A stretch of 57,712 bases of DNA from the NCBI GenBank assembly GCA_040880525.1, contig JBBDIG010000060.1, forward strand, positions 1-57,712, read 5' to 3'. The translations under genes were made by a program, and so were the position numbers. The notes below the pieces were generated by a model that did not search any database, was not told the origin of the DNA, and saw only the letters and a program-made list of their open reading frames with translations. Numbering within the stretch: the first letter of the stretch is position 1; the number at the start of each line of letters is the position of its first letter. This document shows, in pieces, positions 20,877 through 27,415 of the stretch. The stretch is from Bacteroidia bacterium (lineage in GTDB: Bacteria > Bacteroidota > Bacteroidia > CAILMK01 > JBBDIG01).

Positions 20877-20883
20877 AAATATT

Positions 20884-21534
20884 ATGGCATTGAGATTTCC
20901 AATCCTCTGGATCTCCCTTCTTCTGGTATTTTCGGCTTCCTGCAGCCATAAGGTCAATTTAAGTGGAGTGAAAGCCGCAATGATAACTCCTGAAAAGGTG
21001 CACCGTCAGGGAAGAATGCCAAATTACCTGCACATTACGCCAGGTCCCGAACTGGTGGAGCACTACGGGATGCAATACGAAGAAAAGCTGCGGGAATGGG
21101 GTGCCCAGATATTGCGCTTCCCCGAACCTAATGCAGCACCTCCAACCTTTGATAGCGGAACTGTGATCATCTCCGTAAGAAATTTGATCATAAGGGAAGC
21201 AGTGGAAGTGGATACACCCAATGCTAATATGGACGACATAGCTGATGGAAGCATGGCTGCAATAGTAGATTACAGGTATTCTGCCACCACGCATATCATT
21301 ATCAGCAAGGCAGGAAGCGATGCAGAACCGCAGCAGATAAGCGTTACCTCCGAGGCCGATCCTGAAGCCCAAAAGAGACCGTTCCTCAAACGCATTTTCG
21401 GACCCAAAGAGCCGGAGCCCGAGAAAGTCGAGATCATCAATGAACAGGTATTTCTGAACTTAGTAGAAATCAACGGGCGGCTGGCCGGAAGAAAAACAGC
21501 CAAAGCCATCAAAAAAATGTATAAGAAAAAGTGA
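20884..21534 (+). CDS. Uncharacterised lipoprotein
   Basis: A 216-residue protein if started at ATG 20884, which gives a clean lipoprotein signal peptide (MALRFPILWISLLLVFSASC; lipobox SASC). The frame is open upstream to 20800 but that would overlap the PaaD-like gene and bury the signal peptide, so the internal start is preferred. The mature part has no recognised domain. It ends in a basic tail (KKMYKKK). It lies 7 nt after the PaaD-like gene and is probably co-transcribed with it. Its stop codon sits at the edge of a nested palindrome shared with the convergent Fe-S gene. Function unknown. Confidence 0.75.
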   Translation: MALRFPILWISLLLVFSASCSHKVNLSGVKAAMITPEKVHRQGRMPNYLHITPGPELVEHYGMQYEEKLREWGAQILRFPEPNAAPPTFDSGTVIISVRNLIIREAVEVDTPNANMDDIADGSMAAIVDYRYSATTHIIISKAGSDAEPQQISVTSEADPEAQKRPFLKRIFGPKEPEPEKVEIINEQVFLNLVEINGRLAGRKTAKAIKKMYKKK

Positions 21535-21620
21535 CCTTTTAAACCATTAAAATGGTTTGGGTTCAGATTGGATTATTGGAACCCATGGTTTAAACCGTGG
21601 GTTATGGGTTCTTAAAGGTC
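21533..21620. repeat. Nested palindromes between convergent genes (REP-like and possible bidirectional terminator)
   Basis: Four interlocking inverted repeats fill the gap between two convergent stop codons: outer GACCTTTTAA with TTAAAGGTC; AAACCATT with AATGGTTT (21541-21548/21551-21558); GGGTTC with GAACCC (21559-21564/21579-21584); and AACCCATGGTTT with AAACCGTGGGTT (12 bp, one wobble). The outer arms overlap the last codons of both genes. The element may be a REP-type insertion that now works as a terminator. Confidence 0.7.
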
Positions 21621-22406
21621 TTGCGCCTGGGCGATTAGTTCGGCCACATCCCATACTTTTACGTCTTCTTCCTTGTCTTTTTCCTTTACCCCATCGCTGA
21701 GCATCGTCATGCAAAAAGGGCAGGCCGAAGCCACAACCGGTGCTTCAGTGCCGAGGGCTTCTTCAATGCGCTCAATATTAATGTCCTTCTTGCCTGACTC
21801 CGGTTCCTTGAACATTTGGGCACCTCCGGCTCCGCAGCAGAGGCCATTGCTACGGCTGCGCTTCATTTCCACCAGTTCGGCATCAAGTGCTTTGATGATT
21901 TGTCGCGGAGCCTCATAAATTCCGTTTCCCCTACCAAGAAAGCAGGAATCGTGGAAAGTGATCCTGCGGCCTTTAAAGGCTTTTCCATCTTCGATTTTTA
22001 TTCGGCCATCGTCAATAAGCTGCTGCAAAAGTTCCGTGTGGTGAATCACCTCATAATTGCCGCCAAGTTCCGGGTATTCGTTTTTCAGGATATTAAAACA
22101 ATGTGGGCAGGCGGTAACGATTTTCTTCACTTCATAACCATTTAATGTCTGAATATTCATCGCGGCCATCATCTGGAAAACGAATTCGTTACCTGCTCTG
22201 CGAGCTGGATCACCGGTGCAGTTCTCCTCAGCCCCGAGCACGGCATACTTAATCCCTGTATGGTGCAATATCTTCACAAATGCTTTGGTGATCTTCTGCG
22301 CGCGCTGATCGAAACTGCCGGAACATCCTACCCAAAACAGGATATCGGGTGTTTCACCATTTGACAGCATCTCAGACATTGTGGGTACTTTTATTTGCTC
22401 TGCCAT
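21612..22406 (-). CDS. HdrB/GlpC-like CCG-domain (Fe-S)-binding protein
   Basis: A 264-residue soluble protein with two cysteine-rich CCG-type regions (VGCSGSFDQRA and CTGDPARR...TACPHC in the first half; HDSCFLGR, CCGAGGAQ and SACPFC in the second). These bind the noncubane 4Fe-4S cluster in HdrB, and the family also includes GlpC and LutA. The gene lies 98 nt downstream of a membrane Fe-S protein gene with two 4Fe-4S ferredoxin motifs, so the pair resembles HdrB plus HdrC/E-type subunits that move electrons between a soluble donor and quinone. In aerobic Bacteroidota the donor is often assumed to be electron-transfer flavoprotein, but no etf genes lie here, so the donor is unknown. Confidence 0.85.
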   Translation of the reverse strand: MAEQIKVPTMSEMLSNGETPDILFWVGCSGSFDQRAQKITKAFVKILHHTGIKYAVLGAEENCTGDPARRAGNEFVFQMMAAMNIQTLNGYEVKKIVTACPHCFNILKNEYPELGGNYEVIHHTELLQQLIDDGRIKIEDGKAFKGRRITFHDSCFLGRGNGIYEAPRQIIKALDAELVEMKRSRSNGLCCGAGGAQMFKEPESGKKDINIERIEEALGTEAPVVASACPFCMTMLSDGVKEKDKEEDVKVWDVAELIAQAQDL

Positions 22407-22504
22407 GTTATTTTATTTGTATACACGAAGGCATTAATAATTTTAATTATTTAACCAAAAAAGGTTTATGCTCCAAAATTAGAAATTCAAGGATTTTCTA
22501 AAAA

Positions 22505-23830
22505 TCATTCCTTCATCACCCCCTCACTCCATTTAAGCCTGTCGCTTTGCGGGAAGGCCCAGGGAGCGCCATTATTTTCGATATTTCCAAACATAATGTT
22601 CCATTCATTGGGAGATTTAGCTTCTTCCATTATAAGTGATCTGCGCAGTTCTGTAATAATGCTGAGCGGATCTATGCTTACAGGACATGCTTCAACGCAG
22701 GCCTGGCAATTGGTACAGGCCAGCAACTCTTCCTGCGTGATGTAATCATGCAGCAATGTTTTGCCATCTTCTCCCGGTTTGATGCCTTTGTTGCGGGCTA
22801 TTCCCACCTCCTCCGTACGATCGCGGGTGTCCATCATGATCTTGCGGGGCGAAAGCTTTTTGCCGGTTATATTGGCGGGGCATACATCTGTACAGCGTCC
22901 GCATTCGGTGCAGCTATAGGCATCCATCAGGTGTTTCCAGTTGAGTTGCGAAATATCTTTGGCGCCAAATGCAGGATGATCATCCGGTGCCGGAGCGTCT
23001 GCGCCTGCTTCAGGGTTCATCATCAATTGCACTTCCTTGGCGATTTCCGGCATATTCTTCATCTTTCCTTGCGGCTCAAGGCGCGAATAGTAGGTATTAG
23101 GGAAGGATATGAAGATGTGGAAATGCTTGGAAAACGGGACATAACAGAGAAAGGCAAAAATCCCGATGATATGTGCCCACCAGCAAAAGCGCTCCAGAAA
23201 AATAAGTTGTCCGGTTGGGAGGCCGTCAAGGAGCGGCATCAGCGCCTGGCTGAAAAAAAAGAGGCCCGTCTGCGTGTATCCTGTCACTCCATGCCGTTGT
23301 AGTGTGAGGTCGGCTCCATTCATGGTGAGGAAAAACACCATCAGCAGAATTTCACTGATGAGTATTATGGTGGCATCCAGCCTCGGCCAGGCGGTCATTT
23401 CGCGTGCATGAAAGCGCTTGATGGCAAGCCCATACCTGCGAATAAGGAAGATGATACACGACACCAGCACGCCCAACGCCAGAAACTCCAGAAAGCTGAT
23501 AAATACCGGGTAAATGCCGCCCAGCAGCGGGAATAAAAGCCGGTGGCTTCCCAACAGTCCGTCCAGAATAATTTCCAGGATTTCTATATTGATGATGATA
23601 AAGCCCAGATATACGGCAAGGTGGAGCAGTGCAGGGATGGGTCTTTTGAACATCTTTTTCTGGCCCATTGCCACAAGGGCCATTTTCTTCCAGCGTTCAG
23701 CTTTGCGGTCGTTTATCTCCACATCCTTCCCAAGCAGTATGTTGCTGCGGATGCGACCTACTTTCCAGGCAAAGAAGCCAATAGCAGCAATGGCGACCAG
23801 CGCAAATAGAATCTGTCCCACAATAGCCAT
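22505..23830 (-). CDS. Membrane (Fe-S) oxidoreductase subunit, HdrC/NarI-like
   Basis: A 441-residue protein. The N-terminal two thirds has about six transmembrane helices with histidines compatible with haem b binding (NarI-like). The C-terminal part carries two 4Fe-4S motifs, CTECGRCTDVCP and CTNCQACVEACP. This domain order is that of quinone-reactive membrane subunits of EtfD or heterodisulfide-reductase-like complexes. It starts at ATG 23828-23830 and is followed by the CCG-domain gene, most likely in one operon. Likely function: passing electrons between the quinone pool and the soluble CCG subunit. Confidence 0.85.
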   Translation of the reverse strand: MAIVGQILFALVAIAAIGFFAWKVGRIRSNILLGKDVEINDRKAERWKKMALVAMGQKKMFKRPIPALLHLAVYLGFIIINIEILEIILDGLLGSHRLLFPLLGGIYPVFISFLEFLALGVLVSCIIFLIRRYGLAIKRFHAREMTAWPRLDATIILISEILLMVFFLTMNGADLTLQRHGVTGYTQTGLFFFSQALMPLLDGLPTGQLIFLERFCWWAHIIGIFAFLCYVPFSKHFHIFISFPNTYYSRLEPQGKMKNMPEIAKEVQLMMNPEAGADAPAPDDHPAFGAKDISQLNWKHLMDAYSCTECGRCTDVCPANITGKKLSPRKIMMDTRDRTEEVGIARNKGIKPGEDGKTLLHDYITQEELLACTNCQACVEACPVSIDPLSIITELRRSLIMEEAKSPNEWNIMFGNIENNGAPWAFPQSDRLKWSEGVMKE

Positions 23831-23965
23831 AGCAGTAGTTTTGGTTTAGCGGCCCGCAATATCGCCAAAAACAGGAGAGGCCGCCAAAGGCAAAGAAAGA
23901 TTTATAGAAAAGTTTCGGCAAGAACTGAAAAGGTATAATTTTGCACCTCTTTTCGAGAGAAAGGC

Positions 23966-24038
23966 GGTGCGGTAGCTCAGTCGGTAGAGCAAAGGACTGA
24001 AAATCCTTGTGTCGGGGGTTCGATTCCCTCCCGCACCA
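23966..24038 (+). tRNA. tRNA-Phe (anticodon GAA)
   Basis: A 73-nt cloverleaf. Acceptor GGTGCGG (23966-23972) pairs with CCGCACC (24031-24037), with discriminator A. The D arm is GCTC...GAGC and the anticodon stem-loop is AAGGA-CTGAAAA-TCCTT (anticodon GAA). The T arm contains GGTTCGATTCC. The CCA end is not encoded. An intrinsic terminator follows. It marks the left edge of the AT-rich accessory island. Confidence 0.97.
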
Positions 24039-24051
24039 CACTACTAAATTT

Positions 24052-24092
24052 AAAACCCTTGCAGGACAATGACTTGCAAGGGTTTTTCTTTT
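24052..24092 (+). terminator. Terminator after tRNA-Phe
   Basis: A 12-bp stem AAAACCCTTGCA (24052-24063) pairs with TGCAAGGGTTTT (24075-24086), followed by a T-rich tail. Confidence 0.9.
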
Positions 24093-24443
24093 TGGTGTGT
24101 ACAAATTGGTGTATACAAAGTTTGGAGAGACTACCCCCTCGCTGTGCCGGATGACAACTATGTATTTAACATTTTGGCAAAGTTTGAAGTTTTTAATGCC
24201 ACAGATCAAGGCGTGGGCCGAGCAAATACTTTTTACGTAGGGAAAAGGATAAAACGGCCAGAATCCTTGTCACCAGGTCAACAGTATTCTGTCAGAGCCG
24301 CTCCTCACCAAACGTAGCCTGAAACAAACAGTTGGAAGAGAAGGCTTCCCAAAAATAAAATATCCCTACTTTTGGTAGCGAAACCGTGGCAGAATTCCGG
24401 GTTCAGGTAAAGTGGATATATACGCAATTGAGTTTATAAACTC
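24093..24443. other. Junction segment between tRNA-Phe and the cassette cluster; no confident gene
   Basis: An open frame that begins in the terminator and ends at 24317 encodes LAVPDDNYVFNILAKF... with no recognised domain and no proper start. It may be the tail of a gene cut off by rearrangement. A hairpin CCAAAA...TTTTGG lies near 24348-24374. A perfect 14-nt palindrome GAGTTTATAAACTC (24430-24443) directly precedes the first GTTG box of the cassette cluster. No direct repeat of the tRNA 3' end was found, so no att site for a tRNA-targeting element can be claimed. Confidence 0.4.
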
Positions 24444-24480
24444 GTTGTGGGCAAGTTAAAAACGAACAAAAGAATTACAT

Positions 24481-25008
24481 ATGGAAGCATCTGAAATGAT
24501 AATGGCCTTAGCCGTACTGATTGGACCAATAGCAGCTGTCCAAATTCAGAAATGGTTAGAAAAGAATAGAGAAAACCGCTCAAGAAAGGTGGACATTTTC
24601 AAAACTCTCATGACTACTCGGGCAACACGGGTTTCGATTGATCATGTTGAAGCCCTTAATATGATCGATTTAGAGTTTACAGGAAAGGGATATGAAAAGG
24701 TAATCGCTGCATGGCGAAACTATCACGATAATTTGACCAATGGAAATCCTCAAGCTGAAACTTGGGGACAAAAAAATGAAGATTTATTTATTGAACTTCT
24801 GTATGAAATGGGAAAATCACTGAATTACCATTTTGAAAAAGTAATGTTGAAGAGGACTGCATACTCCCCAATTGCACATGGAAATTTAGAATTTGAACAA
24901 CAAACAATTAGACGAGGCTTAGCCACAATACTATCTGGCAAAGCAGGATTCCCAGTTTTTTTTACAAATAATATGGAGACAAAAGAAGAAAACAAAAAAG
25001 AAAAGTAA
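24481..25008 (+). CDS. DUF6680-like protein, cassette A gene
   Basis: A 175-residue protein with an N-terminal hydrophobic helix (about residues 5-24, MALAVLIGPIAAVQIQKWL) followed by an alpha-helical, charged domain. It resembles the DUF6680 family, found in scattered accessory loci and of unknown function. The helix suggests a membrane-anchored cytoplasmic domain. The gene is AT-rich compared with its chromosomal neighbours. It lies 28 nt after a GTTGTGGGC box and ends 5 nt before the complementary GCCCACAAC box, so it occupies a compact cassette-like unit with almost no spare sequence. The C-terminus is a lysine-rich tail. Confidence 0.75.
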   Translation: MEASEMIMALAVLIGPIAAVQIQKWLEKNRENRSRKVDIFKTLMTTRATRVSIDHVEALNMIDLEFTGKGYEKVIAAWRNYHDNLTNGNPQAETWGQKNEDLFIELLYEMGKSLNYHFEKVMLKRTAYSPIAHGNLEFEQQTIRRGLATILSGKAGFPVFFTNNMETKEENKKEK

Positions 25009-25013
25009 AACCT

Positions 25014-25143
25014 GCCCACAACAACAAATAAAGCTAATGCGGCCATTACGTCTTCGGTTGACCATGACGTCTGAAAAAGAAAATTTTCGGTTACTTTCAA
25101 AATCACGGAAAGCCGCACTAGCTTTATTAAAACCGTTGACACC
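25014..25143 (+). repeat. attC-like imperfect palindrome A
   Basis: R''-like GCCCACAAC (25014-25022), spacer AACA, then L''-like AATAAAGCTAATGCGGC (25027-25043). About 70 nt later, L'-like GCCGCACTAGCTTTATT (25112-25128, 16 of 17 paired) is followed by spacer and R'-like GTTGACACC (25135-25143). Total length 130 nt, within the attC range. Confidence 0.6.
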
Positions 25144-25162
25144 AATTTAAAAAATTAAAAAT

Positions 25163-25810
25163 ATGAAACAACCTTTAATCATTTTGATTACTTGCATTTT
25201 CTCATTGACCTGTTCAGGACAATCAGTTTTTGATTATATAAACACAGCAAATGAGAAAGCTAATAATGGAGATTGTAAGGGAGCCATTCAGGATTATGAC
25301 AAGGCCTTAGAGCAAAAGCCTGATTTTACAATGGTAATGAATATGAAAGCATTATGTCTGATAGAGTTGAATGAAACAGACCAAGCTTGCGATTTATTTC
25401 GAAAGGCCAAAGAAATGGGTAGTGGTAAGTCATCTGAGTATATTGACAAATACTGTGCGAACCGCAAGACAAAAATCGAGAAGAAAAATGTCAATTGTAA
25501 AATGGCTCATAATGGAAAATTTAAATATGGTTCAAATCAATCTGACACGACCGCCTACATTGAAAGAAAAGGCAATAAGCAAACAGAGTATTATGAAAAT
25601 AACAAATATCAAACTGAATTCAATATTAAATGGATTTCAGACTGCGAGTATGAATTGACCTTTATCAACACAAATGATCCTGCATTGAATTTTTTGACAA
25701 AAGGTGATAAACTAACCATCATAATAAGTAATGTAAATGACAAACAATATGAATATCAATCAAATTTAAATGGAATGATTTCTACCGGTACACATATTAA
25801 AATCGAATAA
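25163..25810 (+). CDS. Exported TPR-repeat protein, cassette B gene
   Basis: A 215-residue protein with an N-terminal signal sequence (MKQPLIILITCIFSLTCSGQ). The Cys17 position could make it a lipoprotein, though the lipobox is imperfect. Residues about 25-90 contain two TPR-like helical repeats (ANEKANNGDCKGAIQDYDKALEQKPDF and the following pair). The C-terminal half is beta-rich (FNIKWISDCEYELTFINTND) and resembles small exported Bacteroidota proteins that measure out a lipocalin-like strand pattern, but no family can be named. It lies 19 nt after the GTTGACACC box and ends 7 nt before the complementary GGTGCCAAC box. Function unknown. Confidence 0.7.
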   Translation: MKQPLIILITCIFSLTCSGQSVFDYINTANEKANNGDCKGAIQDYDKALEQKPDFTMVMNMKALCLIELNETDQACDLFRKAKEMGSGKSSEYIDKYCANRKTKIEKKNVNCKMAHNGKFKYGSNQSDTTAYIERKGNKQTEYYENNKYQTEFNIKWISDCEYELTFINTNDPALNFLTKGDKLTIIISNVNDKQYEYQSNLNGMISTGTHIKIE

Positions 25811-25817
25811 TAAAACT

Positions 25818-25953
25818 GGTGCCAACCACACATTGCTGCAAGCGGGAGTGCTTGCTTTGCTGACAGCTTTTGCTTAAACTTGTACTGTAAATGAGCCAAA
25901 TAAACTTAAATCGTATAAAAACCCGCCAGCAGCAATCTCGTGAGCGTTGTGCC
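25818..25953 (+). repeat. attC-like imperfect palindrome B
   Basis: R''-like GGTGCCAAC (25818-25826), spacer, and L''-like ATTGCTGCAAGCGGG (25832-25846). After about 75 nt comes L'-like CCCGCCAGCAGCAAT (25922-25936, 13 of 15 paired), then R'-like GTTGTGCC (25946-25953). Total length 136 nt. Homology to hsdM begins immediately after the R' box. Confidence 0.6.
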
Positions 25954-26272
25954 ACATTTGGGACACTTAATAAACCGAAGAATCAAAGTGCTTTCAGACG
26001 AAGATATTGATCAGATTGCCGACACTTACCATAATTGGCGTAATCCTGATGGCAACTATGAGGATGTAAAAGGCTTCTGTGCTTCGGCCCCCAAAGAACG
26101 GGTTGCGGAGTTGGACTATGTACTTACTCCCGGGCGCTATGTAGGCCTGGCAGAGGAAGAAGATGATTTTGATTTTGGAGAACGCTTTACCAGTCTGAAA
26201 GCCGAATTTGAAACACAGTTAAAAGACGAAGTTGAACTCAACGAACGTATTGCCCAAAACCTATCGAAATAG
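25940..26272 (+). pseudogene. hsdM 3' fragment (type I restriction-modification methyltransferase C-terminus)
   Basis: The translated 110 residues match the very end of type I HsdM methylases: LSDEDIDQIADTYHNWRNPDG, then YEDVKGFC, and VLTPGRYVGLAEEEDD are hallmark C-terminal motifs. The catalytic NPPF/SAM-binding domain, normally about 400 residues upstream, is missing. The first open codon is GTG 25940, which lies inside the attC-like site, so this is not a real start. HsdM-like sequence begins within a few nucleotides of the R' box (25946-25953). The simplest reading is that the cassette units replaced or displaced the 5' part of hsdM. No hsdS or hsdR is visible, so the restriction system is dead here. 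Confidence 0.85.
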
Positions 26273-26646
26273 CTCAACTTTTCAACCGGGACAAATCGGT
26301 TATTTCAAGGCATTTGCGGAATGTATATAAAGAGGGGAAATTAAGCCGTGAGTCAACTGTTGCAAAAAATGCAACAGTTCAAATGGAGGCCGGACGCGAA
26401 GTGAGCAGGGGAATTGACTACTACAATCTCGATGCAATTCTATCCGTAGGGTATCGGGTCAATTCAAAACAGGGCACCTAATTCCGTATTTGGGCTACCA
26501 ATGTGTTTAGGGAGTATCTTCTATATGGGGTTGCCATCAGTAAGCGAATGAACAGAATTGAAAACAACTTTGAAGACCTCTCGCAGGAAGTCAGGAACAT
26601 CTCTTTACAGATCAATTTTCAGGTTTATCGTGACATGCGTGGGTGA
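26266..26646 (+). pseudogene. rhuM-family remnant (N-terminally truncated, nonsense mutation)
   Basis: Reading from 26266, the frame gives EIAQLFNRDKSVISRH, then EAGREVSRGIDYYNLD, ILSVGYRV and FRIWATNVFREYL, the conserved core of RhuM (virulence/DNA-binding) proteins that often sit between hsdM and hsdS. About 40 N-terminal residues are absent. An in-frame TAA at 26479-26481 replaces the Gln usually found in GTQFRIW, consistent with a CAA-to-TAA mutation. The frame reaches a TGA at 26644. Together with the hsdM stub this marks a decayed type I restriction locus. Confidence 0.85.
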
Positions 26647-26794
26647 TTCATCCACTATGAATTGAACATTGTGGCTGAAAAAGACCTAAGCATGGGTCCC
26701 GGTACGGGCATAAAATTTATTCTCAATCCCGCCTACACTCCTGGTAATCCAACTGTATTTCCATTCCAACTTTCGGTTACCTGCCCCTTAGCAT

Positions 26795-27415
26795 TCATAA
26801 AATCATCTGATTTACCTCATTAATTTCATCCTCATTAATAGTATGGGGCATCCCGGGATATACCTTCAGCGTAACGATTGCGCCCATTTGTTTTAAAATA
26901 TCGGATGAATCCTGGCTGCGGGTGAGGGGCACATGCGGATCGTTATCGCTATTTCCTATAAAGATCTTTGTGCCCTCAAAATCACCCTTATGTTGCTGCC
27001 GATCTATTTTTTCTCCGATAAGGCCACCTGTAAAAGCAACTACTCCGCGCCACTTCCTTGCATTTCTGGCGGCAAATTCCAGCGCCAGGCAAGCGCCTTG
27101 TGAAAATCCTAACAGTACTATTTTTTCAGCCGGAATGCCTGCTTTATTAATATTCATAATTATTTCATTGATAAAATCCAAAGCGCTACCAAGCCACGGT
27201 TCGTTTTGCGGGAGCGGGGCCATAAAGCCGTGTGGATACCAGGCACCACCGGTAGCCTCGGGCGCAACGATATAATAATCATCTGTTGTCAGGTAGCGGA
27301 TCAGCGAAAGGATATCCCGTGCATCGGCCCCGCGCCCATGCAACATTATCAAAGCTTTACCGGCTTGCTGTAGTGGTATTCCGGCCTCAATAAAGTTCTT
27401 TTTATTATGCTCCAT
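26795..27415 (-). CDS. Alpha/beta hydrolase, phospholipase/carboxylesterase family (MhqD-like)
   Basis: A 206-residue cytoplasmic hydrolase. The catalytic triad is visible: Ser105 in GFSQG, Asp159 in NDPHVP, and His191 in GMPHT. The oxyanion region is LHGRGAD near residue 25. The closest described relatives are carboxylesterases of the MhqD/YpfH type. Its ATG overlaps the stop codon of the upstream dioxygenase gene by one base (TAATG), so the two are translationally coupled. In Bacillus, MhqD and the MhqE/MhqO dioxygenases detoxify quinones and hydroquinones, and the arrangement here suggests the same job; that transfer is inference. Confidence 0.9.
   Translation of the reverse strand: MEHNKKNFIEAGIPLQQAGKALIMLHGRGADARDILSLIRYLTTDDYYIVAPEATGGAWYPHGFMAPLPQNEPWLGSALDFINEIIMNINKAGIPAEKIVLLGFSQGACLALEFAARNARKWRGVVAFTGGLIGEKIDRQQHKGDFEGTKIFIGNSDNDPHVPLTRSQDSSDILKQMGAIVTLKVYPGMPHTINEDEINEVNQMIL

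Larger units (their letters stand above)
24444..25953 (+). mobile_element. Putative integron-type gene-cassette pair without integrase (CALIN-like)
   Basis: Two gene-plus-palindrome units in tandem. Unit A begins with GTTGTGGGC (24444-24452), and after its gene comes the exact complement GCCCACAAC (25014-25022). Unit B begins with GTTGACACC (25135-25143), and after its gene comes GGTGCCAAC (25818-25826), complementary at 8 of 9 positions. Each is followed by a long inverted repeat and the GTTG box of the next unit. In integrons the 5' end of a cassette must pair with its own R'' box when the cassette circularises; that relation is what is seen. The boxes keep AAC/GTT but do not fit RYYYAAC/GTTRRRY fully. 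No intI is in the window. The mobility claim is inference from structure. Confidence 0.55.

Noticed and set aside
20800-20883. Upstream extension of the lipoprotein gene into the PaaD-like gene
   Set aside because: It would mask the lipoprotein signal peptide and overlap a confident gene by 77 nt.
23697-24209. 170-codon open frame on the minus strand containing GRESNPRHKDFQSFALPTELPH
   Set aside because: This is the well-known spurious translation of the antisense of a tRNA gene (tRNA-Phe here). It also overlaps the start of a real Fe-S protein gene.
24430-24443. Perfect palindrome GAGTTTATAAACTC as an attI site
   Set aside because: attI sites are not simple palindromes, and no integrase gene is beside it. 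It is only noted as a neighbour of the first box.
25014-25953. Possible CRISPR or ordinary terminators at the two long palindromes
   Set aside because: There are no short direct repeats with spacers and no T-tracts after the stems. The paired boxes at unit ends fit cassette sites better.
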